Below are positions 1-5,825 of a stretch of DNA of 7,329 nucleotides, piece after piece. How positions within the stretch are numbered: position 1 is the first letter of the stretch; the number at the start of each line of letters is the position of its first letter. The stretch is from Sulfurospirillum sp. UBA6810 (GTDB lineage: Bacteria; Campylobacterota; Campylobacteria; Campylobacterales; Sulfurospirillaceae). The notes beneath the pieces are model-generated. The model saw only the letters and a list, made by a program, of their open reading frames with translations. It had not been told where the DNA came from and ran no database searches. The position numbers and the translations under genes are program-made. The stretch lies in the NCBI GenBank assembly GCA_002469305.1, contig DKEY01000128.1, forward strand, positions 1-7,329, read 5' to 3'.

Positions 1-23
1 TCAGCTTTCATTTTTGCTCCCAC
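1..23 (-). CDS. atpA: ATP synthase F1 subunit alpha, first codons only (partial)
   Basis: Only the beginning of the gene is in the window; it runs off the left edge. The start is GTG at 23..21, preceded by a perfect AAGGAG Shine-Dalgarno at 35..30 with 6 nt spacing. The seven complete codons read MGAKMKA, which fits the start of alpha subunits as I remember them in related Campylobacterota (MGAKIQA-like). The identification also rests on position: alpha follows delta in F-type ATP synthase operons, and atpF', atpF and atpH lie directly upstream in the right order. An in-frame ATG at 11..9 exists but has no comparable ribosome binding site. The spacer to atpH is unusually long (147 bp) and holds repeats. 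Alpha forms the non-catalytic nucleotide-binding subunits of the F1 hexamer on the cytoplasmic side of the membrane. Confidence 0.8.
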
Positions 24-26
24 AAA

Positions 27-128
27 CTACTCCTTAACGTCTTTTTTATTTAATTTCTTCTTTGATTTGAGCAAAGCCCAAATCAAATTCATCTCACTAA
101 AGCTAAGGCTTTCGCCTAGAGCCTTCAT
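27..128 (-). CDS. Doubtful 33-codon ORF within the atpH-atpA repeats
   Basis: The frame starts with ATG at 128..126 and ends with TAG at 29..27, 3 bp before the atpA GTG. A weak purine-rich AAGAAG lies 6 nt upstream. The peptide would begin MKALGESLSFSEMN and end KKDVKE. It runs in the same frame as atpH and is made largely of repeat sequence. I do not recognise it. It is listed only because the frame stays open from the atpH stop to the atpA ribosome binding site; a by-product of the repeat is the simpler explanation. Confidence 0.12.
   Translation of the reverse strand: MKALGESLSFSEMNLIWALLKSKKKLNKKDVKE
52..88. repeat. 37-bp palindromic repeat, copy 1, before atpA
   Basis: This 37-bp segment is identical to 130-166. 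It contains a perfect 9-bp inverted repeat TTTGATTTG (61-69) / CAAATCAAA (79-87) around a 9-nt centre AGCAAAGCC. Its right flank, to 98, extends the similarity to the obgE-leader copy at 6931-6963. It lies 17 bp upstream of the atpA Shine-Dalgarno. Confidence 0.9.
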
Positions 129-129
129 C

Positions 130-166
130 AATTTCTTCTTTGATTTGAGCAAAGCCCAAATCAAAT
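130..166. repeat. 37-bp palindromic repeat, copy 2, after atpH
   Basis: This is an exact copy of 52-88, offset by 78 bp, and has the same 9-bp stem. It starts 4 bp after the atpH stop in the transcribed direction. In the mRNA the pair would give two AU-rich stem-loops between the atpH and atpA coding regions. The 41 bp between the copies hold a smaller hairpin, AGGC (106-109) / GCCT (114-117). Confidence 0.9.
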
Positions 167-170
167 ATCT

Positions 171-701
171 CTAAATCGCTTTTAAAATATGCTCTACCAT
201 CTGAGCTTTTAGTCTATCAAGAGAAAAACTAACTTCTACACCCAAACTATCAAGCTCAATTTTTATACCAGGATAATCACTTACTACACTATTTAACTTA
301 ATTTCAGCATTAAACTTCTTGCTAAAATTATTTTCTAACTTAGTAATTTGATCTTTGCTTATCTCAAAGTTACTTATAATCTCACCAATATAACTATTGT
401 TTTTTAGTGAAATTTGAAATCCCAACTCTTTATTGATAGATGGAATTAAAGATAAACGATCATTTTTTGCCAATAACTTTATAAAGTTTGATACTTTTGT
501 ATCAGCACTCTCAAGCAAAGATAAAACAAATTCTTCTTTCTTATCATTACTAATATCAGGAGATAGAATTATATTGTTAAATTTTGCAGAACCAAATGCA
601 GTAGAAAGATCAGCTATTGCTTTTGATACAGAAACTAGTTCTTTATCATTGCAGCTTTTCATTAAAGCATTTACATATTTTTTTGCAATAATCCCTTTCA
701 T
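171..701 (-). CDS. atpH: ATP synthase F1 subunit delta
   Basis: The 176-residue product matches the usual length of the delta (OSCP-type) subunit, which joins the top of the F1 head to the b/b' peripheral stalk in the cytoplasm. The N-terminus (MKGIIAKKYVNALMK) resembles the helical N-terminal delta domain, and the C-terminal part (about residues 130-176) has the typical pattern ending in LDRLKAQMVEHILKAI. The ATG overlaps the atpF stop by one base (TAATG at 703..699), so translation is probably coupled. A Shine-Dalgarno (GAAGG) sits 7 nt upstream inside the end of atpF. The stop TAG (173..171) lies only 4 bp from the first 37-bp palindromic repeat. The frame stays open for another 47 codons beyond the stop (see findings). 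Sequence and context make the assignment secure. Confidence 0.95.
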   Translation of the reverse strand: MKGIIAKKYVNALMKSCNDKELVSVSKAIADLSTAFGSAKFNNIILSPDISNDKKEEFVLSLLESADTKVSNFIKLLAKNDRLSLIPSINKELGFQISLKNNSYIGEIISNFEISKDQITKLENNFSKKFNAEIKLNSVVSDYPGIKIELDSLGVEVSFSLDRLKAQMVEHILKAI

Positions 702-1216
702 TATGCAACCTTCTTCATAACTATTGTTACTAACTCTTCTTTATCCAGAGCAATAGTTTCACCATCAAACATTTGATCTAATACGCTATTTACAACTTCT
801 CTAGTCATTTTACGTCTTTCGATCTCTGTTTTTTCGTTAAATGCTTTTTCTAAGTTCTTTAACTCAACTTTTGTTTCATTAGCAATCTTTTCAGATAGCA
901 GTTGAGCTTCTTTCTTAGAAGTCTCTATTAAAGATTTAGCATTTGCTTTCGCTTCTTCAACTTTACGTTGCGCTTTTTCTTTAGCACTATTTGACTCTTT
1001 TAGCTTATCTTGGATAGAGTTAAGTCTATCAGCGATACCCTGCTTTCTAGCAAGGAAAGCTGTTTTTGCAGGTTCAGCAAGTAGATAGTACATAATGGCT
1101 GCAAAAATAGCAAAGTTAACTGCTCTTGGGATAATATCAGTACCACCCTCAGCAGCGCCACCTGAAGCCAATAATAAAGCAGGAATACTCATAAGTAGTA
1201 TATATCTAAATTTCAT
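701..1216 (-). CDS. atpF: ATP synthase Fo subunit b
   Basis: The 171-residue protein is a peripheral-stalk subunit linking Fo in the membrane to F1. Residues 1-20 form a hydrophobic, positively begun stretch that looks like a signal peptide or first membrane segment. A second hydrophobic segment follows at about 32-47, after DIIPRAVNF. The rest (about 50-171) is a highly charged Lys/Glu/Ala-rich helix of the kind that forms the stalk coiled coil. The start ATG at 1216..1214 has a TAGGAG Shine-Dalgarno 9 nt upstream, whose TAG is also the stop codon of atpF'. The gene ends by overlapping the atpH start by one base. Of the two b-type genes, this longer one next to atpH is taken as b. Whether the N-terminal leader is cleaved cannot be decided from sequence. 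Confidence 0.92.
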   Translation of the reverse strand: MKFRYILLMSIPALLLASGGAAEGGTDIIPRAVNFAIFAAIMYYLLAEPAKTAFLARKQGIADRLNSIQDKLKESNSAKEKAQRKVEEAKANAKSLIETSKKEAQLLSEKIANETKVELKNLEKAFNEKTEIERRKMTREVVNSVLDQMFDGETIALDKEELVTIVMKKVA

Positions 1217-1228
1217 ATTCAGCTTCTC

Positions 1229-1651
1229 CTATATATGACTTAACTTAGCTTTAATACCATCTTTAAAAACTGGTATTTGAGCTGTTAAACCATCTGTAAA
1301 TTCTGTTTTTTCCGCATCTAAGTCTTTCAAAAACGATGTGTACTCTTCTTCTAGTTCACTCTTTTTTTGTTCAACTTCTTTAGCGGCAATCTCTTTTGCT
1401 TTGATTAAAGCAGCTTCTCTAATTTTTCCAGCTTCTGCTTTCGCTGCTAGAATAATTTGATCTGCTTCTTTAAAATAAGCTTCAACATCGCTGGTATTTT
1501 TGCCTGCATTATCCAAGTCACGTTTAATTGAGTTGTTTCTGTTGTCGATAAACTCAATAAGTGGCTTATATAGTATCTTGTTAAGGACTATCAACAAAAT
1601 AAAAAATACAGCTCCAGTTACCAGCAAAAGCGCCGGGCTAATGTCCAACAT
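1229..1651 (-). CDS. atpF': ATP synthase Fo subunit b' (second stalk subunit)
   Basis: The 140-residue product has one membrane helix at about residues 6-26 (ALLLVTGAVFFILLIVLNKI). It is followed by the ILYKPLIEFIDNRNNSIKRDL region typical of b-type subunits just after the membrane, and then by a long charged, Ala/Lys/Glu-rich helix. It lacks the longer leader of the neighbouring b subunit, so I call it b'; b and b' would pair in the peripheral stalk. Paired b/b' genes are known from photosynthetic bacteria and from Campylobacterota. The ATG at 1651..1649 has an AAGGAG Shine-Dalgarno with 7 nt spacing. It is the first gene of the atp cluster and lies about 90 nt downstream of a good extended -10 promoter. 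Twelve bases separate its stop from the atpF start. Confidence 0.92.
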   Translation of the reverse strand: MLDISPALLLVTGAVFFILLIVLNKILYKPLIEFIDNRNNSIKRDLDNAGKNTSDVEAYFKEADQIILAAKAEAGKIREAALIKAKEIAAKEVEQKKSELEEEYTSFLKDLDAEKTEFTDGLTAQIPVFKDGIKAKLSHI

Positions 1652-1735
1652 GTTTTTGCTCCTTTTTTGTATGAGACTCTAATTTGACCACCAATTCAAC
1701 TACATTGCACATGATAAAGACATGAGCTATATAAT

Positions 1736-1774
1736 TAAAATTGCGCGAATTTTAGCATAACTAAGTAAAAATCT
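1736..1774 (-). promoter_or_regulatory. Extended -10 promoter of the ATP synthase genes
   Basis: In the gap between parB and atpF' the minus strand carries TGCTAAAAT: an extended -10 (TGn at 1757..1755, hexamer TAAAAT at 1754..1749). Upstream is a T-rich patch (TTTTTAC, about 1771..1765) and no clear -35, as is usual for sigma-70 promoters of Campylobacterota. Transcription would start near 1742, giving a leader of about 90 nt before atpF'. The -10 and start site lie inside a dyad, TAAAATT (1736-1742) / AATTTTA (1748-1754), around GCGCG. Confidence 0.65.
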
Positions 1775-1789
1775 TTATTAAACGGTAGA

Positions 1790-2647
1790 TTAATTTTTAA
1801 TCTTTTCTAAAAAGTTATCAATTGAAGTGCTATTTTCAAACTCTATTGTGATACTTTTACCTTTGACTTTTGTTTTTAAACCAAAGTTATGAAGTACTTT
1901 TTCTAAGCTTGAAAACTCTAAAGCTTGATTTTTATTCTCTTTCTTTTTAGTGTCACTAATTTGTTCACCAGCTTTAAGTTTTTTTACAAGATGTTCAGTT
2001 TCTCTTACGCTTAACTTTTGACCCAAGATTGTATTGACGATTGTCTCTTCATCTTGATTTTCAAGTCCAACAATAACTTTTGCATGACCTTGAGAGAGTT
2101 TTCCAGAAATAATTAATTCTTGTGTTTTTTCACTCAGACTAAGAAGTCTTAATGTATTTGTAATTTGCGTACGACTTTTTTTTATGATTTCAGAAAGGCC
2201 TTCTTGTGTTATATTATACTCTTCAATTAACTCTTTATATGCGATTGCTAATTCAATTGGATTTAAATCTTCTCTTTGAATATTTTCTATAATCGCGAGT
2301 TCACGAAGATTTTCAGACTCAATATCAGCTACGATTGCTCTTATGGAGGTAAATCCTGCTTCCTTAGTTGCTCTAAATCTTCTCTCACCTGCTAGAAGCA
2401 TATAGTTGTTGTCTTTTTCAACAACTATGATAGGTTGTAAAAGTCCATGCTTTTTGATAGATTCACTCAGCTCTTTAATAGCTGCTTCGTTAAAATACTT
2501 TCTTGGTTGATATGGATTGGGAGAAATCCTGTCTAATTCAATTTCTCTAACTAAGTCTTGTGCACTATTGATATCTTTGCTGTACGCATCTTCTACGTCT
2601 TCAAAAATTGCACCAAGTCCTCTTCCTAAAGCTTTTTTTGGTCCCAT
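1790..2647 (-). CDS. parB: Chromosome partitioning protein ParB (Spo0J/Noc family)
   Basis: The 285-residue protein binds parS sites near the origin and spreads as a CTP-dependent clamp; ParA acts on it to segregate origins. Visible features in order: a basic N-terminal KKALGRGLGAIF motif (5-15) of the kind that stimulates ParA; the ISPNPYQPRK segment (41-50); the CTP-binding GERRFRA motif (87-93); ENIQRED (121-127); a helix-turn-helix region at about 146-168 (ITQEGLSEIIKKSRTQI); and a C-terminal dimerisation domain at about 245-285. The linker at about 225-242 is Lys-rich and low complexity. The ATG at 2647 has a GAGGA Shine-Dalgarno with 7 nt spacing. The parA stop lies 82 bp upstream. The gene looks complete and intact. 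Confidence 0.95.
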   Translation of the reverse strand: MGPKKALGRGLGAIFEDVEDAYSKDINSAQDLVREIELDRISPNPYQPRKYFNEAAIKELSESIKKHGLLQPIIVVEKDNNYMLLAGERRFRATKEAGFTSIRAIVADIESENLRELAIIENIQREDLNPIELAIAYKELIEEYNITQEGLSEIIKKSRTQITNTLRLLSLSEKTQELIISGKLSQGHAKVIVGLENQDEETIVNTILGQKLSVRETEHLVKKLKAGEQISDTKKKENKNQALEFSSLEKVLHNFGLKTKVKGKSITIEFENSTSIDNFLEKIKN

Positions 2648-2727
2648 TAAACTGTCCTCTTTTTTAGAAAATATTTTCCTAAAAAACTCTTTTTACTTGG
2701 ATTTATGCTATTCATAAAATATTCCAT
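2647..2727 (-). CDS. Possible small ORF filling the parA-parB gap (26 codons, unrecognised)
   Basis: An open frame starts with ATG at 2727..2725, two bases after the parA stop, and ends with TAA at 2649..2647, overlapping the parB ATG by one base (TAATG). The product would be a 26-residue, lysine-rich basic peptide beginning MEYFMNSINPSKK and ending FLKKRTV. The first ATG has no proper Shine-Dalgarno. A second in-frame ATG at 2715..2713 has a weak GGA 7 nt upstream and would give 22 residues. I do not recognise the peptide. The exact fit between the two genes suggests an operonic, translation-coupling ORF, but a frame of this length could arise by chance in such AT-rich DNA, and part of it coincides with the imperfect palindrome at 2660-2686. 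Confidence 0.25.
   Translation of the reverse strand: MEYFMNSINPSKKSFLGKYFLKKRTV
2660..2686. repeat. AT-rich near-perfect palindrome upstream of parB
   Basis: TTTTTTA (2660-2666) and TAAAAAA (2680-2686) flank a perfect 12-bp palindrome GAAAATATTTTC (2667-2678); a single extra C at 2679 breaks the symmetry. It ends 13 bp upstream of the parB start codon and borders the parB Shine-Dalgarno. It could be an operator or an RNA hairpin that affects parB translation. No T-run follows it in the transcribed direction, so it is not a convincing terminator. It is much too AT-rich to be a parS site. Confidence 0.4.
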
Positions 2728-2729
2728 AC

Positions 2730-3515
2730 CTAACTTACTAATATAGAATTAGCTAAGTTTTGGTATGCGATTGAGCCAGCTGATTGTACATCATAAAGTA
2801 TAATTGGTTTCCCAAAACTTGGTGATTCTGCTAGCTTTATATTTCTTGGGATAACAACATAATTTGAAGTTTCTTGATCTACAAAAAGTTTATTTTTAAA
2901 GTGTTGTTTTAGGTCTGCAAAAACTTGTTTTGACAAGTTATTTTGCGCACTATACATCGTCGGTAAAAAACCTTTTATATCAAGTTTTGGATTTATAGTT
3001 TTTTTGATAAGTTTTACTGTGTTTAAAAGTTGTGCCAATCCCTCTAATGCAAAAAATTCGCACTGAATTGGGATAATAACAGAATTTGAAGCACTAAGCG
3101 CGTTGATAGTTATACTTCCAAGTGCTGGTGGGGAATCAATAATAATATAGTCATATTGGTCTTTAATCTCTTCTATTTTATTTTTTAAAATTAACTCACG
3201 ACCTTTTGTATTTGCATCATAAAACTCTTTTTCTACACCAACAAGACCGATGTTTGATGGAGCTAAATGAAGTGTTGGGAGTGCTGTTTCTAAGATGATT
3301 TGCGATAATCTTTTCCGTCCGATAAGCACATGATAAATATTGTATTCATAATCATTTCTGTGAAAGCCCATGCCTGTTGTTGCATTTGCTTGAGGATCTA
3401 TATCTATCAATAAAACTTTTTTTTCTGCAACTGCCAAAGATGCAGCCAAGTTAACAGCAGTCGTAGTTTTACCTACACCACCTTTTTGATTTGCTATTGC
3501 TATTATTTCGCTCAT
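2730..3515 (-). CDS. parA: Chromosome partitioning ATPase ParA (Soj)
   Basis: The 261-residue protein belongs to the deviant Walker-type P-loop ATPases that bind DNA non-specifically as ATP dimers and move ParB-parS complexes. Visible motifs: deviant Walker A KGGVGKTT (11-18) with the signature lysine K11; the A' motif DIDPQANAT (38-46); Walker B YIIIDSPP (123-130); QCEFFALEGL (151-160); and the conserved C-terminal IPRNIKLAESPSFGKPI (222-238). The length is typical of chromosomal Soj proteins, which lack the N-terminal DNA-binding extension of plasmid ParA. The ATG at 3515 overlaps the birA TGA stop (ATGA, 3515..3512), and only a weak, distant AGGGTG precedes it, so translation is probably coupled to birA. 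It pairs functionally with parB just downstream. Confidence 0.96.
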   Translation of the reverse strand: MSEIIAIANQKGGVGKTTTAVNLAASLAVAEKKVLLIDIDPQANATTGMGFHRNDYEYNIYHVLIGRKRLSQIILETALPTLHLAPSNIGLVGVEKEFYDANTKGRELILKNKIEEIKDQYDYIIIDSPPALGSITINALSASNSVIIPIQCEFFALEGLAQLLNTVKLIKKTINPKLDIKGFLPTMYSAQNNLSKQVFADLKQHFKNKLFVDQETSNYVVIPRNIKLAESPSFGKPIILYDVQSAGSIAYQNLANSILVS

Positions 3516-4147
3516 CGTAAACTGTACACCCTTTTTCTTTCTACCTCTATGGACCCATCGTCGTTTAACTTTGAGTCGGCTAAAGATACAATTTTACCGT
3601 CTAAATGAAATGTAAATCCAAGACTATTTTGAAATTCTATCTTATATTTACTAAAAACATTCTTCCATGAAATATTTTTTTCAAGCTCTTTTATAAAAAG
3701 TTCACTCAGCTTTTTTGCTTCAATTTTTATATCTAAAACTCCGAAATCTGAGGGAGCTAACACTAAATTTAGACCTATGGAACCTATGATAGACGTTCTT
3801 GTTTTTGTTGTTATAGTTCCACCAATTTTTTTATCATTTATGTAAAAATCATTTGGCCATTTTAGCCATACTTTAGAGCCTAAAGAGCATAAAACTTCTC
3901 TCATCAACCATGAAAAATAGATAGAAGTTGATGCTAGTGGTAAATCTTTTGGCAACTGTTTCTCTTCTACACAAAAAGAGAAAAATAGGTTTCCCTCTTC
4001 TGCTATCCAAGAGTTTCCACGACTTCCAACTCCATCACTTTGAAAATCTACTCCAACAGCCTTAGGTGGAAGGATATTTTTACTTTTTATTTGTTCTATA
4101 AGATACTTATGCGTTGATGGTAAGTGTTTAAACCAAAGTATTTCCAA
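3512..4147 (-). CDS. birA: Biotin--[acetyl-CoA-carboxylase] ligase, monofunctional
   Basis: The enzyme activates biotin with ATP to biotinyl-AMP and transfers it to the biotin carrier protein of acetyl-CoA carboxylase in the cytoplasm. Motifs in the 211-residue product: STHKYL (11-16); the biotinyl-AMP loop SDGVGSRGNSW (37-47), matching the family GRGRRGR-type loop in a divergent form; KWPND (96-100); KKIGG (106-110); and GLNLV (125-129). At 211 residues it lacks the N-terminal winged-helix domain of the E. coli repressor-ligase, so it should not regulate transcription. The start is TTG at 4147..4145, supported by an AAGAGG Shine-Dalgarno with 7 nt spacing, and lies 20 bp inside the end of fmt. 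Its stop overlaps the parA start by 4 bp. Confidence 0.9.
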   Translation of the reverse strand: MEILWFKHLPSTHKYLIEQIKSKNILPPKAVGVDFQSDGVGSRGNSWIAEEGNLFFSFCVEEKQLPKDLPLASTSIYFSWLMREVLCSLGSKVWLKWPNDFYINDKKIGGTITTKTRTSIIGSIGLNLVLAPSDFGVLDIKIEAKKLSELFIKELEKNISWKNVFSKYKIEFQNSLGFTFHLDGKIVSLADSKLNDDGSIEVERKRVYSLR

Positions 4148-5048
4148 TTTCTAACCTCTTGCCTCTAACATACTCCAATGTGCTCATTTGGTTTTTTGAT
4201 TGCGGTTGGACTTTATATATCTCCAAAGTTCCACTCTTACATGTAACGATTACCTTGCCATCAAGATCAATGATAGTTCCAGCACTTTGAGCTGCAGTTT
4301 TTTCAGATATTCTTATATCTTTCAACTTTAAACCAGATTCTAAAAATATACCAGGCCAAGGATCGTATGCTCTAAATTTTGTATAAATTTCTTGTGCACT
4401 GTTTTGTTCAAAAGAGACTAATCCATCACTTTTACTTATCTTTTTTGCATATGATGTCTGCAACTCTTTTTGTTTTAAAGACATAAGAGAGTTAAAGTTT
4501 TTGATAGTTTTTACACTCAATGTAGCTGCCATCACTGAGAGTTTTTCAAAGAGAGTATCTACCTTGATAATATCATCAAGCTTTAGATAGCTAAACCCCA
4601 GCATATCCCCAGTATCAAGTCCCTCTTCCATAAGCATCGAAGTTACTCCTGCATAGGCGTCATTATTTAAAAGAGAAGATTGTATCGGACTTGCACCTCT
4701 GTATTTTGGTAACAGTGAAGCATGAAGATTGATACATGGAGCAATTTCTAGGATATTTTTTGGTAGTATTTTACCATATGCTGCAACTACTATAAAATCT
4801 GGATTAAAAGAGTTAATATAAGTGTATGCTTCGTCACTTTTCAGAGAATTTGGCTGATACACTTCTATTTGTATATTGTTTTGCTGTATCCATTGTTTTG
4901 TATGTGGAGGTGTTAAAATCTGCTTTCTTCCAACAGGTTTATCAGGTTGCGTGACTAAAAGAGGAACTTCAAAATCTTTACATGTAAAAAGTTCTTTTAA
5001 AATCTGTGTCGCATAATCTGGTGTCCCCATAAAAACAATTTTTATCAA
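4128..5048 (-). CDS. fmt: Methionyl-tRNA formyltransferase
   Basis: The enzyme transfers a formyl group from 10-formyltetrahydrofolate to Met-tRNA(fMet) for translation initiation. I place the start at TTG 5048..5046, giving 306 residues that begin MIKIVFMGTPDYA. The AAAGGA Shine-Dalgarno at 5060..5055 directly abuts the upstream in-frame TTG at 5054 but lies 6 nt from TTG 5048; the in-frame ATG at 5030 would cut off the first strand. Visible features: FMGTPDYA (5-12); the catalytic Asn, His and Asp at about N107, H109 (INLHASLLPKYRGASPIQ) and D145 (EEGLDTGDML), very close to E. coli N106/H108/D144; and a C-terminal tRNA-binding domain containing RAYDPWPGIFLE. The start is 15 bp after the proB stop, and the end overlaps birA by 20 bp. 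Confidence 0.95.
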   Translation of the reverse strand: MIKIVFMGTPDYATQILKELFTCKDFEVPLLVTQPDKPVGRKQILTPPHTKQWIQQNNIQIEVYQPNSLKSDEAYTYINSFNPDFIVVAAYGKILPKNILEIAPCINLHASLLPKYRGASPIQSSLLNNDAYAGVTSMLMEEGLDTGDMLGFSYLKLDDIIKVDTLFEKLSVMAATLSVKTIKNFNSLMSLKQKELQTSYAKKISKSDGLVSFEQNSAQEIYTKFRAYDPWPGIFLESGLKLKDIRISEKTAAQSAGTIIDLDGKVIVTCKSGTLEIYKVQPQSKNQMSTLEYVRGKRLEIGNTLV

Positions 5049-5063
5049 TACCAATCCTTTAAC

Positions 5064-5825
5064 TTATTTTTCACATGTAAAGAGCGTTCCGCCTTGATGG
5101 TTGCTTTCAAGAGTAAAACTCCTTACATCACTCAAATCAAATCCACTTGCCATAAACATAGATTTTCCACGCTTAAGTAAAAATTCTGCGGCTTTTAGTT
5201 TTGTGACTATTCCACCCGTTGCAAACTCACTTCCTGGATTACACGGAAGTTGTAACTCACTTTCGTCGATTTTGCAAACTACTTTTTTCATCACAGCATC
5301 GTCATATTTTCTTGGATCTTTATCATAGTAACCATCGATGTCTGAAAGGATTATAAGTAAGTCTGCATCAAAGTAGTGAGCACAGTGTGCGGATAGTTGG
5401 TCATTGTCTCCAAAAACTATCTCTTCGGTTGCAGTTGCATCATTCTCATTGATGATAGGCAAAATCCCATGTAAGATAAGTGTTTCTATCGCACATTTTG
5501 CATGACGTGTTCTCTTTCTTGAATCAAAATCATCGGCTGTTAAGAGTATCTGTGCTCCCATCTTGCCAAATTTTTCCAACTTTTTATTATAAGTTTCTAT
5601 CAAATAAGGCTGTCCGATAGCTGCCAATGCTTGACGATTTGCTAAAATCTTCTTATCAAGTTTGAGCTTAGAATATCCAGCAGCGATTGCGGCTGAAGAG
5701 ACCAGTATAACCTCATTTTCTTTCATAAGTTCTACTAAAAATTCCACTAAGTTGTACATTCTCTCTTTGCATAAGCGATTTTGCTCGCTTAGCATATGTG
5801 TGCCTACCTTAACAACTACTCTCAT
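5064..5825 (-). CDS. proB: Glutamate 5-kinase (PUA-less form)
   Basis: The enzyme phosphorylates glutamate to glutamyl 5-phosphate, the first step of proline synthesis. The 253-residue product consists of the amino-acid-kinase domain only; the PUA domain that brings E. coli ProB to about 367 residues is absent. Motifs: VVVKVGTHML (3-12); VSSAAIAAG (42-50), where the usual VSSGAIAAG has Ala for Gly; QALAAIGQP (65-73); QILLT (92-96); NENDAT (127-132); FGDNDQLSA (138-146); LSDIDGYYDKDPR (160-172); and TGGIVTKLKAA (203-213). The start ATG at 5825 lies 17 bp inside obgE and has an AAGG Shine-Dalgarno about 9-10 nt upstream. No proA is visible nearby. The gene looks intact, and the missing PUA domain fits the short forms of this lineage. 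Confidence 0.94.
   Translation of the reverse strand: MRVVVKVGTHMLSEQNRLCKERMYNLVEFLVELMKENEVILVSSAAIAAGYSKLKLDKKILANRQALAAIGQPYLIETYNKKLEKFGKMGAQILLTADDFDSRKRTRHAKCAIETLILHGILPIINENDATATEEIVFGDNDQLSAHCAHYFDADLLIILSDIDGYYDKDPRKYDDAVMKKVVCKIDESELQLPCNPGSEFATGGIVTKLKAAEFLLKRGKSMFMASGFDLSDVRSFTLESNHQGGTLFTCEK

Noticed and set aside
52..166. CRISPR array
   Set aside because: There are only two repeat copies with one 41-bp spacer, no cas genes nearby, a position inside an ATP synthase operon, and a related third copy with no array elsewhere.
433..720. Plus-strand open frame of 95 codons opposite atpH
   Set aside because: It lies fully antisense to a clearly conserved gene, has a low-complexity Phe/Ser-rich product and no Shine-Dalgarno sequence; a shadow frame.
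1652..1789. Small gene or RNA gene between parB and atpF'
   Set aside because: The longest leader frames are only a few codons (for example MSLSCAM) and I see no stable conserved-looking fold; promoter plus leader accounts for the stretch.
2660..2686. Terminator between parA and parB
   Set aside because: The stem is almost pure A/T and is followed by AAGAGGACAG rather than a U-run on the transcribed strand; parA and parB are expected to be co-transcribed.
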